This document shows positions 1 through 8,355 of a stretch of DNA of 64,000 nucleotides, one piece after another (the first letter of the stretch is position 1; every line of letters starts with the position of its first letter). The notes under the pieces were generated by a model that was given only the letters and a program-made list of their open reading frames with translations, made no database searches and had not been told where the DNA came from. Both the position numbers and the translations under genes were made by a program. The stretch comes from Heliomarina baculiformis (GTDB lineage: Bacteria; Pseudomonadota; Alphaproteobacteria; Rhodobacterales; Rhodobacteraceae), in NCBI RefSeq assembly GCF_019966545.1, contig NZ_JAIMIC010000001.1, forward strand, positions 558,001 to 622,000, in the 5' to 3' direction.

Positions 1-151
1 AGGAAAGCGGAACGAACCTGCCTATACGGTGCACACGGCGAAGGTAGGCGCCGAGCTTTTCGGCATGGATTACCCGAGCTTTGCAGCGCAGACGCAGGAA
101 AATTTTGATCGCCTCTTTGCCAAGGCCGCGAAATACAAGGACGCCGCCTGA
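1..151 (+). CDS. TatD family metal-dependent hydrolase (3' end only)
   Basis: Open frame from the left edge to a TGA at 149-151, about 49 C-terminal residues. The ending (NEPAYTVHTAKVGAELFGM and following) is the typical last segment of TatD-family TIM-barrel DNases, where a conserved R-N-EP-Y motif precedes the final helix. The family consists of metal-dependent nucleases and hydrolases. The stop overlaps the ATG of the next gene (TGATG), so the two are probably translationally coupled. The N-terminal metal site lies outside the window. Confidence 0.8.
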   Translation, partial: GKRNEPAYTVHTAKVGAELFGMDYPSFAAQTQENFDRLFAKAAKYKDAA

Positions 152-948
152 TGGGAGAAATGCGCTTTACCATCCTCGGGTGCGGCTCTTCCGGCGGGGT
201 TCCAAGACTGGGTGGTCACTGGGGCGACTGCGATCCCACAAACCCCAAGAACACCCGGCGCAGATGTTCGATGCTGATCGAGCGGGACGGACCGGATGGA
301 ACGACCACGGTTCTGATCGACACAACTCCTGACCTGCGACAGCAACTCTTGGATGCGAAAATCGGCAAGCTCGACGCAGTCGTCTACACGCATTCCCATG
401 CCGATCACGTGCACGGGATTGATGACCTTCGCATGATCGTCTTCAACATTCGCGCTCGACTTCCCGTCTGGGCGGATGGCGATACGCAGAACGCGCTGTT
501 TTCCCGGTTTGGATATGCCTTCGTACAACCCGAAGGCTCACCCTATCCGCCGATCCTCGAGATGAAGACCATTGACGGCCCTTTCGAAATCGACGGACCC
601 GGCGGCAAGATCGACCTCAGGCCGTTCCGCGTCGCCCACGGCTCTATCGATAGCCTTGGGTTCCGCATCGGCGATCTTGTCTATCTGCCGGATGTGGCAG
701 AAATCTACGACGAATCCTGGAGCGCGCTGGAAGGGCTGGACTACTTCATCGTCGACGCGCTGCGGCGCGACCCGCATCCCACGCACTCTCATCTTGCGCG
801 AACACTTGAATGGATCGAGCGCCTGTCCCCCGCAAATGCGGTCCTCACCAATATGCATATCGATCTCGACTACGAGACGGTGACGCGGGAAACACCATCG
901 AACGTCAGTTGCGCCTATGACGGCATGACGATCCGCATTCCCGTATAA
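151..948 (+). CDS. MBL-fold metallo-hydrolase, PhnP-like
   Basis: 265 aa. An N-terminal GCGSSGGVPRLG strand-turn (residues 10-21) is followed by the zinc motif HSHADH at 81-86, with further candidate ligands later (NMH near 238). This arrangement is typical of the PhnP/RNase Z-like branch of the metallo-beta-lactamase fold, whose known members are cyclic phosphodiesterases. The substrate cannot be read from sequence. The start was chosen because it overlaps the tatD stop; the tatD-MBL pairing is common in alphaproteobacteria. An in-frame ATG at 160 is an alternative start. Confidence 0.85.
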   Translation: MGEMRFTILGCGSSGGVPRLGGHWGDCDPTNPKNTRRRCSMLIERDGPDGTTTVLIDTTPDLRQQLLDAKIGKLDAVVYTHSHADHVHGIDDLRMIVFNIRARLPVWADGDTQNALFSRFGYAFVQPEGSPYPPILEMKTIDGPFEIDGPGGKIDLRPFRVAHGSIDSLGFRIGDLVYLPDVAEIYDESWSALEGLDYFIVDALRRDPHPTHSHLARTLEWIERLSPANAVLTNMHIDLDYETVTRETPSNVSCAYDGMTIRIPV

Positions 949-966
949 GATCAGGATCGAACCTTA

Positions 967-1905
967 ATGTTCCAGAGCCTGATCGACGTCATCCTGCCTG
1001 TCTTTCTGGTGATCGGCGCAGGCTATGGATGTACCCGGGCCGGATACCTGAATGCGGAACATATCAACGGTCTGATGAAGTTCACGCAGGGTTTTGCCGT
1101 GCCCTGCCTGCTCTTCAATGCGATTTCGCATATCGATCTGGCTTCGGGCTTTGACCCGCGGCTGCTCGCGTCGTTTTACATCTCGGCAGCATTGTGTTTT
1201 TCAGTAGGCATCACCGGTGCGCGCCTGCTTTTCAAACGCGACTGGGAAGACTGCGTGGCGATCGGATTCGCCTGCCTGTTCTCGAACTCGGTCCTGCTTG
1301 GCCTGCCCATCACCGAGCGCGCATTTGGGCCCGAAGGATTAACCGGCAACTACGCGATCATCGCCTTCCATGCGCCGTTTTGCTACGGCCTTGGCATCAC
1401 GGCTATGGAGCTGGTGCGGGCGCGCGGCAAATCCAGTGGCGCTTTTGTCGGAGCGGTCTTTTCGGCGATGTTCCGAAATGTGCTCGTGATCGGGATCGCG
1501 ATGGGCTTCATCGTCAATATCTCTGGTTACACCATCCCGTCCGTCGTGGACGACGCGCTCGCGCTCATCATCCGCTCTGCCCTGCCCTGTGCGCTTTTCG
1601 CCCTTGGCGGTGTGCTTGTTCAGTACCGGCCCGAGGGCGATTTCCGTGCCATCGCTTTTGTGTGCACAATTTCCCTGATGTTGCACCCGGCCCTTGTCTG
1701 GGCCTTAGGGTCAGCCACGTCGCTCAAGCAGGACCTTTTCCGCTCGGCGATCATGAACTCCTCAATGGCACCCGGCTTCAACGCCTATATCTTCGCCAAT
1801 ATGTACGGTCGCGCCAAACGGGTCGTGGCTTCATCGGTTCTTATCGCCACGGGTACCTCGCTGGTCACCGTATGGTTCTGGCTGATTATGCTGGGGGCGC
1901 ATTAG
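967..1905 (+). CDS. AEC family transporter (auxin efflux carrier fold)
   Basis: 312 aa, very hydrophobic, with about ten predicted transmembrane segments and two similar halves, as expected for the AEC/BASS-like fold. The N-terminal region (LIDVILPVFLVIGAGYGC) and the MNSSMAPGFNAYIFANMYGR stretch in the second half are family hallmarks. Bacterial AEC proteins carry small organic acids such as malate or malonate; the substrate here is unknown. It lies 18 bp after the MBL gene and its last 4 bp overlap the convergent thioesterase gene. Confidence 0.85.
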   Translation: MFQSLIDVILPVFLVIGAGYGCTRAGYLNAEHINGLMKFTQGFAVPCLLFNAISHIDLASGFDPRLLASFYISAALCFSVGITGARLLFKRDWEDCVAIGFACLFSNSVLLGLPITERAFGPEGLTGNYAIIAFHAPFCYGLGITAMELVRARGKSSGAFVGAVFSAMFRNVLVIGIAMGFIVNISGYTIPSVVDDALALIIRSALPCALFALGGVLVQYRPEGDFRAIAFVCTISLMLHPALVWALGSATSLKQDLFRSAIMNSSMAPGFNAYIFANMYGRAKRVVASSVLIATGTSLVTVWFWLIMLGAH

Positions 1906-2336
1906 GACGCGGGATCGAGGAGCGCCCTCAGAGGTGCCATTTCGCCCGCCCTCATGCGGCCGTCTTTTTGGATGAACAGCCCGCGGATCTCGCTGCCGGA
2001 TACCACAACCCTGTCACCCACCTTGCCCTCATACCCAAGCGTCAGGGTCTTGTCGCTCCACTTTTCGATGGACAGAACCAGAGACATCTCATCCCCCTCG
2101 ACCGCCGGGGACGGGAAGTTAGCTTTGACGTCGATCAGGCCGATTCCCTTGGCGCCAAGCTCTGCACAGATCGCCTTGTGGCCCCCTGCCCGTTCGGCGA
2201 GAAAAGTATGAAAGCAGCGATCAAACCAGCGGAAATAATTCGGATAGAAGACAATCGCAGCCGGATCGCAATGACCGAAACTGATGCTGATCGGCAGTGT
2301 GAATTCGCCCAACTTGATGTCCTTCCGTTTTGCCAC
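1902..2336 (-). CDS. acyl-CoA thioesterase, 4HBT hotdog fold
   Basis: 144 aa, normal for single-domain 4-hydroxybenzoyl-CoA thioesterase/YbgC-like enzymes. The segment GHCDPAAIVFYPNYFRWFD (about residues 22-40) matches the active-site helix, with Asp24 in the catalytic position. It should hydrolyse an acyl- or aroyl-CoA in the cytoplasm. No pathway partner is adjacent, so the substrate is open. Convergent 4-bp overlap with the AEC transporter. Confidence 0.85.
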   Translation of the reverse strand: MAKRKDIKLGEFTLPISISFGHCDPAAIVFYPNYFRWFDRCFHTFLAERAGGHKAICAELGAKGIGLIDVKANFPSPAVEGDEMSLVLSIEKWSDKTLTLGYEGKVGDRVVVSGSEIRGLFIQKDGRMRAGEMAPLRALLDPAS

Positions 2337-2484
2337 TGGTCACGATACGTCCGGTCCTACCCCAAGGCCAGTAAGTTTGAAAACCGAACAGCTGGCGTTT
2401 AGCGATTCCAAACGTTGGGTATGCGCGGTGTGTCCCAAAACACGGGACTAAACGAACCGCGCGTGCCTACCCGAAAGAGCAAAA

Positions 2485-2883
2485 TCACTCAGGAAGAACG
2501 GCGGTCGCCTCTATTTCCACCAAAGCCTCGTCCTCGACAAGGGCAGCGACAACGACCATGGTCATTGCAGGGAAATGATACCCCATGACTTCACGGTAGG
2601 CACGTCCTACGTCAGCCTGCCGCTTCACGTATTCCTGCTTGTCCGTGACATACCATGTCAGCCGAGCGATATCTTCAACGGCTCCGCCTGCAGACGTAAC
2701 CACATCGCGAATATTCAGCAGCGCCTGGCGCATCTGTCCGATGAAATCGGAGGTCTCGAACACCTGATCAGCGTTCCAGCCGATCTGACCGCCGACGAAC
2801 AACACGCGACCTTCGGCGAGAATGCCATTTGCATAGCCTTTTGCCGGCTTCCATCCTTCGGGATGTACGGTGATCGCAGCCAT
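2485..2883 (-). CDS. RidA family deaminase-like protein (first copy)
   Basis: 132 aa with the YjgF/YER057c/UK114 fold: GRVLFVGGQIGWN near residue 25 and the C-terminal PAMTMVVVAALVEDEALVEIEA strand region. RidA proteins hydrolyse reactive enamine/imine intermediates from PLP enzymes; this subgroup often has unknown substrates. I placed the start at the ATG at 2883 because a GAGGGAG Shine-Dalgarno precedes it by 8 nt; the open frame extends 19 codons further upstream without such support. A second RidA-family gene sits beside clpX at 30964-31332. Confidence 0.85.
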   Translation of the reverse strand: MAAITVHPEGWKPAKGYANGILAEGRVLFVGGQIGWNADQVFETSDFIGQMRQALLNIRDVVTSAGGAVEDIARLTWYVTDKQEYVKRQADVGRAYREVMGYHFPAMTMVVVAALVEDEALVEIEATAVLPE

Positions 2884-3015
2884 TACGGAGTCTCCCTCAT
2901 CATGCAGGGCGATTTTCCCCGTCTCATCGAGAAACTTCAAGCCTAAAATATATTTTCGGCAGAGTGACTTTCTCGGCGTGCTCTCATGCCACCCGGAAAA
3001 GCTTGTAGAAGTTGG

Positions 3016-3255
3016 TCAGAAAACCTTGAAGGTCATTGTCGTCAAAGACCTTTCGATGCCTTCGATATCAAGCAGATGGTCGTTGATGAACTTGCCGACA
3101 TCAGCATCCGCAGGGATGTAGAGTTTCATCAGAAGATCGAAATCGCCGCTGGTCGAATAGAGTTCAGAGTGAATTTCACGCAGAGCGATGGCTTCGGCCA
3201 CCTTGTAGGTTGTGCCCGGTTTGCAACGAATCTGAATGAAGACGCAGGTTGACAT
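3016..3255 (-). CDS. stand-alone Lrp/AsnC ligand-binding (RAM) domain protein
   Basis: 79 aa starting MSTCVFIQIRCKPGTTYKVA at an ATG preceded by AGGGG. It matches the C-terminal RAM (AsnC effector-binding) domain of Lrp regulators: beta strand VFIQI, then helix, then a LYSTSGDFDLLMKL strand pair. There is no helix-turn-helix. Such stand-alone domains form ring oligomers that bind small ligands, often amino acids. It is divergent from hisB, about 150 bp away. The longer open frame to 3477 is rejected as it lacks a ribosome site. Confidence 0.8.
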   Translation of the reverse strand: MSTCVFIQIRCKPGTTYKVAEAIALREIHSELYSTSGDFDLLMKLYIPADADVGKFINDHLLDIEGIERSLTTMTFKVF

Positions 3256-3352
3256 GACAAGGCCCCTATATTGGTTTTTCAGGCAACCTGACATGAGGAA
3301 CTTGGACACGCAATCCCCGCCACGGGGGAGCTGAAGGAAATGCAGAAATCCA

Positions 3353-3381
3353 TTGGATTGGCTCGGCACGCTCCCTATAAG
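3353..3381 (+). promoter_or_regulatory. candidate sigma70 promoter for hisB
   Basis: TTGGAT (3353-3358), 17-nt spacer, TATAAG (3376-3381); predicted start near 3388, about 20 nt before the hisB ATG. The -10 is good, the -35 only partial. No histidine leader peptide or attenuator is visible here. Confidence 0.4.
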
Positions 3382-3406
3382 TCCGCAACAGCCAAGGAAA
3401 TTGACC

Positions 3407-3994
3407 ATGCGACGCGCCGAAATCAGCAGAAAGACCGCAGAGACGGAAATCTCCGTGAAGATCAATCTTGACGGCACCGGTACCTATGACAACCGGACCG
3501 GCGTCGGGTTCTTCGATCACATGCTGGATCAGCTGGCGCGCCATTCGCTGATCGACATGGAAATCAGCGCCAAGGGTGATCTGCATATCGACGATCACCA
3601 CACCGTCGAAGACACAGGAATCGCGCTTGGCCAAGCGTTGTCCGAGGCGCTGGGTAACAAGCGCGGCATTCGACGTTACGGGGAATGCCACTTGCCGATG
3701 GACGAGGCACTGGTGCGCTGTGCGCTCGACCTTTCGGGGCGTGCATATCTGAGCTGGGGGGTCGATATGCCGACACCCAAGATCGGTACTTTCGACACGG
3801 AGCTTGTCCGTGAGTTCTTTCAGGCATTTGCGGGGAATGGCGGCATAACCTTGCATGTTGACCGAATTCACGGCTTCAACAGCCACCATATTGCCGAAGC
3901 AGCCTTTAAATCGGTTGCCCGCGCCCTGCGACTTGCCGTCGAACAGGATCCGAGAAAATCCGACGCCGTGCCCTCGACCAAGGGCACTCTCTGA
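3407..3994 (+). CDS. hisB: imidazoleglycerol-phosphate dehydratase
   Basis: 195 aa, the normal size for monofunctional HisB (no phosphatase domain). Metal-binding motifs are evident: [13 protein letters not shown] near residue 38, DDHHTVED near 64, and [15 protein letters not shown] near 163. It converts imidazole glycerol phosphate to imidazole acetol phosphate, step 7 of histidine synthesis. ATG at 3407 has an AAGGAAA ribosome site; the longer frame from 3353 starts inside the promoter. It leads the local his run (hisH, hisA, hisF, hisE follow on the same strand). Confidence 0.97.
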   Translation: MRRAEISRKTAETEISVKINLDGTGTYDNRTGVGFFDHMLDQLARHSLIDMEISAKGDLHIDDHHTVEDTGIALGQALSEALGNKRGIRRYGECHLPMDEALVRCALDLSGRAYLSWGVDMPTPKIGTFDTELVREFFQAFAGNGGITLHVDRIHGFNSHHIAEAAFKSVARALRLAVEQDPRKSDAVPSTKGTL

Positions 3995-4020
3995 AACTTT
4001 TCCTGCCGAAAATCGCGCTG

Positions 4021-4061
4021 GCGCGCGATGCCTCCGGCGGGGATATTTTTTGACCCAAAGA
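4021..4061. repeat. intergenic GC-rich element resembling a Rhodobacteraceae repeat
   Basis: Between hisB and hisH lies GCGCGCGATGCCTCCGGCGG followed by GGATATTTTTTGACCCAAAG. I recognise the CCTCCGGCGGGGATATTT core as a sequence frequent in intergenic regions of roseobacters; this is memory-based family knowledge, and I see no second full copy in the window. Confidence 0.4.
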
Positions 4062-4110
4062 AGGAGGCCGATCATCGAGAACGGCGCTCCTGTTGATCGG
4101 GAAAACTACG

Positions 4111-4749
4111 ATGCTGACCGCGATAATCGACTATGAAAGTGGAAACCTGCATTCTGCGGAAAAGGCGTTTCAGCGTATGGCGCGCGAAGTGGATGCGGGT
4201 GATGTTATCGTAACGGACAAAGCCGACATCGTCGCCAAGGCAGATCGGATCGTTCTGCCCGGTGATGGTGCCTTTCCGGCCTGTGCGTCATCGCTGCGCG
4301 GACATTCCGGCGTGTTCGACGCGTTGGTGGAGGCTGTCGAGATCAAAGGCAGGCCGTTCCTTGGCATTTGCGTCGGCATGCAATTGATGGCCACCATCGG
4401 GCGCGAGTATGAAGAGACCAAGGGGCTGAACTGGATCGAAGGCGAGGTCATCAAGATCAAGCCGACGAACCCTGATTTGAAAGTGCCGCACATGGGGTGG
4501 AATGACCTGGTGATCGACGGGGAACACCCTATTTTCGACGGTATTTCGACTGGCGACCACGCATATTTCGTACATTCCTACCATTTTGTCGTCTGGGACA
4601 AGATGCAGCGCCTGGCTCATGTGGATTACGGTGGGGAGGTGACGGCCATCGTGGGGCGTGACACCATGTTGGGCATGCAGTTCCACCCAGAGAAAAGCCA
4701 GCAGACCGGATTGCGGTTCATTTCGAACTTCCTGCGCTGGCGCCCCTGA
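4111..4749 (+). CDS. hisH: imidazole glycerol phosphate synthase, glutamine amidotransferase subunit
   Basis: 212 aa class I glutaminase. The nucleophile elbow LGICVGMQLM places Cys87, and FHPEKSQ supplies His192 and Glu194, completing the catalytic triad. It releases ammonia from glutamine and channels it to HisF. I start at the ATG at 4111 (MLTAIIDYESGN); an upstream TTG at 4093 is less likely because family members begin at this point. Convergent with the DUF2147 gene, with 28 bp between the stops. Confidence 0.97.
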   Translation: MLTAIIDYESGNLHSAEKAFQRMAREVDAGDVIVTDKADIVAKADRIVLPGDGAFPACASSLRGHSGVFDALVEAVEIKGRPFLGICVGMQLMATIGREYEETKGLNWIEGEVIKIKPTNPDLKVPHMGWNDLVIDGEHPIFDGISTGDHAYFVHSYHFVVWDKMQRLAHVDYGGEVTAIVGRDTMLGMQFHPEKSQQTGLRFISNFLRWRP

Positions 4750-4777
4750 CTTGGGGCACCAGTCGAAGAGGCGCGTC

Positions 4778-5164
4778 CTAATCAACCCGCTTCCATGTCT
4801 GTTTTGAGCAGATGAGACCGCCGGCGACACATCCGCGCAACGCTAGACTGTCGCCTTCAAGTGCCATTTTTCCGGTATAGATCTTGTCGTTGGAGGGCCG
4901 CCAGACCTTTCCGGCGTAGGTTCCATCGCCATTTGGGACCATGTCTATCACGACAGTTTTTCCAAGATTGGGAGAGGCATATTCTCCTTGCTCGTTGAAG
5001 GTCTTAACGAACACGCCGCAGATCGCAGCGCCGCAGGGGGCCATCTCGACGATCGCGTATGCGCCTGCATCGACTTCGGTCTGCCAACGGCCCTCGATCG
5101 GGTCGGCCAGAGCAACGCCGGTTCCCGCAAGGAAAGCGAACACGCCGGCAATCAAATGTTTCAT
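4778..5164 (-). CDS. DUF2147 family secreted protein
   Basis: 128 aa with a clear signal peptide (MKHLIAGVFAFLAGTGVALA, cleavage near residue 21) and the DUF2147 pattern: GRWQTEVDAG near the mature N terminus, two conserved cysteines in PCGAAICG, and a paired C-terminal GCVAGGLICSKQTWKRV. A periplasmic lipocalin-like beta-barrel is expected; the function is unknown. It sits in reverse orientation inside the his run and has no evident role in histidine synthesis. Confidence 0.85.
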   Translation of the reverse strand: MKHLIAGVFAFLAGTGVALADPIEGRWQTEVDAGAYAIVEMAPCGAAICGVFVKTFNEQGEYASPNLGKTVVIDMVPNGDGTYAGKVWRPSNDKIYTGKMALEGDSLALRGCVAGGLICSKQTWKRVD

Positions 5165-5321
5165 TTTTCACTTCTCCCCTTTGCCGCAACATCTCTGAGC
5201 TTGGATCCGCGATCAAGTCAGAAGGTGCCACGGCGTTGCAATTCGTGAAGCGGTTGTGCATAGCACGCGGGCCTCGGTCTGCTTTGCGAGGTAACACGAT
5301 CCGAACCTTCAGGAAGACTAC

Positions 5322-6044
5322 ATGATTCTCTATCCAGCGATTGATCTGAAAGATGGCGCAGCAGTTCGGCTTTTGCGCGGAGACATGGAAAAAGCGACGG
5401 TTTTCAATACCGATCCTGCGGCGCAGGCGCTCAGCTTTGTAGAGGCCGGGTGTCAGTGGCTACACCTCGTCGACCTGAATGGCGCCTTTGAAGGCAAGCC
5501 GGTCAATGCTGGCGCCGTGGAAGCAATTCTCAAGCGCTGTGACGTACCGGCGCAGCTTGGCGGTGGCATCCGGGACATGTCGACCATTGAAAACTGGATC
5601 GATTGCGGCCTCGCTCGTGTCATTCTTGGGACCGTTGCCGTCGAGGACCCTTCGCTGGTGAAACAGGCCGCCCGCGAATTCCCCGGTCAAGTGGCTGTGG
5701 GGATCGATGCCCGCAATGGCAAGGTCGCCACGCGCGGCTGGGCCGAAGAAACCGATGTGAGCGCCACGGAACTTGCGAGATCCTTTGAGGATGCGGGTGT
5801 TGCCGCGATCATTTATACCGACATCAACCGCGATGGCGCCATGCAAGGACCAAATGTGGAAACGACAATGGAACTGGCCAATGCGGTTTCCATCCCTGTC
5901 ATCGCGTCCGGCGGCGTAAGCTCACTGGCGGATCTGAAAGCTCTTCGCGACTGCGGCGCGAAGCTCGACGGTGCCATCTCGGGAAGGGCCTTGTACGACG
6001 GTGCTCTCGACCTCGCGGAAGCCATCAAATTGCTTAACGAGTAA
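5322..6044 (+). CDS. hisA: 1-(5-phosphoribosyl)-5-[(5-phosphoribosylamino)methylideneamino]imidazole-4-carboxamide isomerase
   Basis: 240 aa (beta-alpha)8 barrel starting [20 protein letters not shown], where Asp8 is the catalytic base; the second catalytic Asp lies in [10 protein letters not shown] (near residue 170), and the phosphate-binding loops VIASGGVSS and [11 protein letters not shown] are intact. It performs the Amadori isomerisation of ProFAR. Length and motifs are standard. HisA and HisF are homologous barrels and lie about 0.5 kb apart here. Confidence 0.97.
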   Translation: MILYPAIDLKDGAAVRLLRGDMEKATVFNTDPAAQALSFVEAGCQWLHLVDLNGAFEGKPVNAGAVEAILKRCDVPAQLGGGIRDMSTIENWIDCGLARVILGTVAVEDPSLVKQAAREFPGQVAVGIDARNGKVATRGWAEETDVSATELARSFEDAGVAAIIYTDINRDGAMQGPNVETTMELANAVSIPVIASGGVSSLADLKALRDCGAKLDGAISGRALYDGALDLAEAIKLLNE

Positions 6045-6067
6045 GCCTGCAATCCAGAATGATCCGG

Positions 6068-6484
6068 TCAAGCGGCCATCGGCAGATCGTCCTCGCCCTG
6101 CCGATAGGCCAGATTGAACCGGATCCAGACATCCCCTTTCTCGTCCGGCTCCATAGTGGCGACGATTGTGGGCACCAGGACAAAATCATGAGGCGTTCTG
6201 GCGAATCCCGACGGAGCGCCAGCGCGAAAAGCCATTTGAGCCGGCGCTGAAATTTCGGCTGGCGTTTCCGCATGATCTTCAGAAGCTTCTCCAACTATAT
6301 AAGCTCCTGCGGCAACTACGGATTTATTCAACCGATCCATCGTTTCGGGTACTGAGCCTTTGGCGATGAACACCTCGAGTTCACAACTTTTCGGATTGGC
6401 CATGACGGCAAGAACAGTCTCAATCAGGTCGTTTTCCATGTTAGAACAAGCCTCGGATAGTTTCTTGATTGTTTTACTCTTCAT
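6068..6484 (-). CDS. hypothetical protein, unrecognised
   Basis: About 138 aa, soluble, acidic middle (EASEDHAETPAEI) and no signal peptide or membrane segment. I do not recognise the family. It lies reversed between hisA and hisF. The start is uncertain: ATG at 6484 has no clear ribosome site, while the ATG that begins MENDLIETVLAVMANP (about 6439) has GAGG about 10 nt upstream. Codon use looks native (G/C-ending) and the frame is open over its full length, so I consider it a real gene. Confidence 0.6.
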   Translation of the reverse strand: MKSKTIKKLSEACSNMENDLIETVLAVMANPKSCELEVFIAKGSVPETMDRLNKSVVAAGAYIVGEASEDHAETPAEISAPAQMAFRAGAPSGFARTPHDFVLVPTIVATMEPDEKGDVWIRFNLAYRQGEDDLPMAA

Positions 6485-6580
6485 GCTCAAAACGACTTGC
6501 CTGTGGATATCGTTCCAATGCAGGTGGTTGACATTGCCGTGACAGGACGGTCAACCAAGGCAAAACTCTGAAGGTATAGA

Positions 6581-7342
6581 ATGCTCAAGACACGTATCAT
6601 CCCCTGTCTCGATGTCGCCGACGGGCGGGTCGTGAAAGGTGTCAATTTTGTCGAATTGCGGGACGCCGGGGATCCGGTAGAATCCGCCAAGGCCTATGAC
6701 GCGGCCGGGGCAGACGAGCTGTGTTTTCTCGACATTCACGCCACGCATGAAAACCGGGGAACGATGTTCGATGTGGTGCGCCGAACGGCCGAGGAGTGCT
6801 ATATCCCGCTGACCGTAGGCGGTGGCGTCAGAACCCGTGAAGATGTCCGCGATCTGCTGTTGGCCGGCGCTGACAAGGTGTCTTTCAACTCGGCCGCAGT
6901 CGCGCGTCCGGAAGTCATTGCCGAGGCATCGGCCCACTTTGGCAGCCAGTGTATCGTCGTGGCCATCGACGCAAAGACCGTAGCGCCAGGCCGCTGGGAG
7001 ATTTTCACCCATGGTGGACGTCGGCCCACTGGCATCGACGCCGTGGAATTCGCCCGCTTGGTGGAGGAAAAAGGCGCAGGTGAAATCCTTTTGACCTCCA
7101 TGGACAGAGACGGCACACGTGCCGGATTTAACCTTCCCCTGACCAAGGCCATTTCAGACGCAGTTGACATCCCGGTCATCGCATCTGGCGGTGTTGGTAC
7201 ACTCGATCACCTCGTCGAAGGCGTCACACTAGGTGGCGCAAGCGCAGTTCTCGCGGCGTCCATTTTCCACTTCGGCGATTTTACAATTGCAGAGGCCAAA
7301 AGGCACATGGCCGATGCAGGCATACCGATGAGGCTGACATGA
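6581..7342 (+). CDS. hisF: imidazole glycerol phosphate synthase, cyclase subunit
   Basis: 253 aa barrel with catalytic Asp11 ([12 protein letters not shown]) and the second Asp in VVAIDAKTV (near residue 130). Phosphate-binding segments VPVIASGG-like ([12 protein letters not shown]) and [14 protein letters not shown] are intact. It joins HisH-derived ammonia to PRFAR, giving imidazole glycerol phosphate and AICAR. Its stop overlaps the hisE start (ATGA), indicating translational coupling. Confidence 0.97.
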   Translation: MLKTRIIPCLDVADGRVVKGVNFVELRDAGDPVESAKAYDAAGADELCFLDIHATHENRGTMFDVVRRTAEECYIPLTVGGGVRTREDVRDLLLAGADKVSFNSAAVARPEVIAEASAHFGSQCIVVAIDAKTVAPGRWEIFTHGGRRPTGIDAVEFARLVEEKGAGEILLTSMDRDGTRAGFNLPLTKAISDAVDIPVIASGGVGTLDHLVEGVTLGGASAVLAASIFHFGDFTIAEAKRHMADAGIPMRLT

Positions 7343-7674
7343 GCGTTCTGGAAGAACTTGGCGCGACAATATCTGAAAGGCGTAACGCCTCGCCGGATAG
7401 CAGTTGGACAGCGCGTTTGCTTGCAAGCGGCCCTGAAAAATGTGCCGAAAAGTTCGGAGAGGAGGCTGTAGAAGCCATTATCGAAGCAGTAAAGGGCGAC
7501 AAAGCGCGCCTGACGGCAGAAGCGGCCGATGTTCTTTACCATCTGCTCGTCATGCTGGCTTCGCGGGATGTGACCCTTGAGGAAGTTCTGGCGGAACTGC
7601 AGCGTCGGCAATCGCAAAGTGGCATTTCCGAAAAGGCGTCCCGGGCTACGAAGGAGCCCGACCAAGAAAATTGA
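7339..7674 (+). CDS. hisE: phosphoribosyl-ATP pyrophosphatase
   Basis: 111 aa all-helical MazG-like enzyme, the usual size of stand-alone HisE. The motif [17 protein letters not shown] (near residues 34-50) and the second-helix [14 protein letters not shown] contain the Glu/Asp magnesium ligands. It hydrolyses phosphoribosyl-ATP to phosphoribosyl-AMP. The partner cyclohydrolase hisI is not in the window. Overlaps hisF by 4 bp. Confidence 0.95.
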   Translation: MSVLEELGATISERRNASPDSSWTARLLASGPEKCAEKFGEEAVEAIIEAVKGDKARLTAEAADVLYHLLVMLASRDVTLEEVLAELQRRQSQSGISEKASRATKEPDQEN

Positions 7675-7692
7675 AATTTCTTGGGAAATTTC
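7673..7692. repeat. perfect inverted repeat at the hisE stop
   Basis: GAAATTTC, TTGG, GAAATTTC: an 8-bp inverted repeat overlapping the hisE stop codon. It lies between convergent hisE and the CoA-binding gene. It is A/T-rich and lacks a following T run, so a terminator role is uncertain; it follows a GC hairpin (CGGGCT...AGCCCG) at the very end of hisE. Confidence 0.5.
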
Positions 7693-7712
7693 TGAACAGA
7701 AACTTCAAACCA

Positions 7713-8183
7713 CTAAAGTTTGGATGAAATGATCCCGGTGGCAAAACCGCCCATGCGTAATTCGCCGAACAGCCGCTGGTACTCGATCTTGGGACAGCGA
7801 TCCTGGATCACCTTCACACCCCGGTCTTCGGCTTTTTGCGCAGCATCCGGATTCGTAACCCCGATTTGCATCCAGATGGCTTTCAATGTCGGAAATTGGT
7901 CGAGGGCTTCGTCGACAATGGGCGGCACAGCTTCGGACCGGCGGAAGATGTCGACCATGTCTACGGGTCGATCAATGTCAGACAGGGATCTGATGACGGT
8001 CTTGCCAAACAGCGTCTCTCCCGCGTGCCCGGGGTTTACCGGGATAACGTCGTAGCCTTTGAGCGAGAGGTAGCGTGCCACGTAAAAGCTTGGACGCACC
8101 GGATTGGCCGAAACGCCGACAACGGCAATGACGCGCACACTCGTTAAAACGGATTTGAGAAATTCATCGCTGTAATCTGTCAT
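7713..8183 (-). CDS. CoA-binding domain protein (Rossmann fold)
   Basis: 156 aa single CoA_binding domain: VRVIAVVGVSANPVRPSFYV near the N terminus forms the nucleotide loop, followed by YDVIPVNPGHAGETLFG and a C-terminal RCPKIEYQRLF. It resembles the N-terminal domain of succinyl-CoA synthetase alpha and YccU-type proteins, whose cellular role is not settled. I start at the ATG at 8183 (MTDYSDEF); the frame continues upstream only through a terminator-like hairpin. Confidence 0.85.
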   Translation of the reverse strand: MTDYSDEFLKSVLTSVRVIAVVGVSANPVRPSFYVARYLSLKGYDVIPVNPGHAGETLFGKTVIRSLSDIDRPVDMVDIFRRSEAVPPIVDEALDQFPTLKAIWMQIGVTNPDAAQKAEDRGVKVIQDRCPKIEYQRLFGELRMGGFATGIISSKL

Positions 8184-8213
8184 GGTGAAATTGCTACCTC
8201 TATCCTTCGCAAG

Positions 8214-8243
8214 AAAAAAGCGCCCAAAGCGAACTTTGGGCGC
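8214..8243 (-). terminator. strong intrinsic terminator
   Basis: On the minus strand a 10-bp perfect stem (GCGCCCAAAG/CTTTGGGCGC, loop TTCG) is followed by TTTTTTCTT. It lies about 110 bp downstream of the YHS-domain gene and probably ends its transcript just before the CoA-binding gene. A small RNA ending here is also possible. Confidence 0.8.
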
Positions 8244-8355
8244 GAGGTACGGAACGAGGGACAGTAAAATGATGCGCAGGAGTTCCGGCCTGCGATCAAT
8301 GGACAAATAAGCAACATATTCGACAAAAAAAGACCGGATCGCGAAACTGTGAGAA

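Noticed and set aside
1194-2402. 402-codon plus-strand frame
   Set aside because: Overlaps the AEC transporter and the thioesterase in other frames; Arg/His/Pro-rich shadow composition.
8184-8306. N-terminal extension of the CoA-binding protein
   Set aside because: It would translate through a strong terminator hairpin from a TTG codon without a ribosome site; family members begin at the ATG at 8183.
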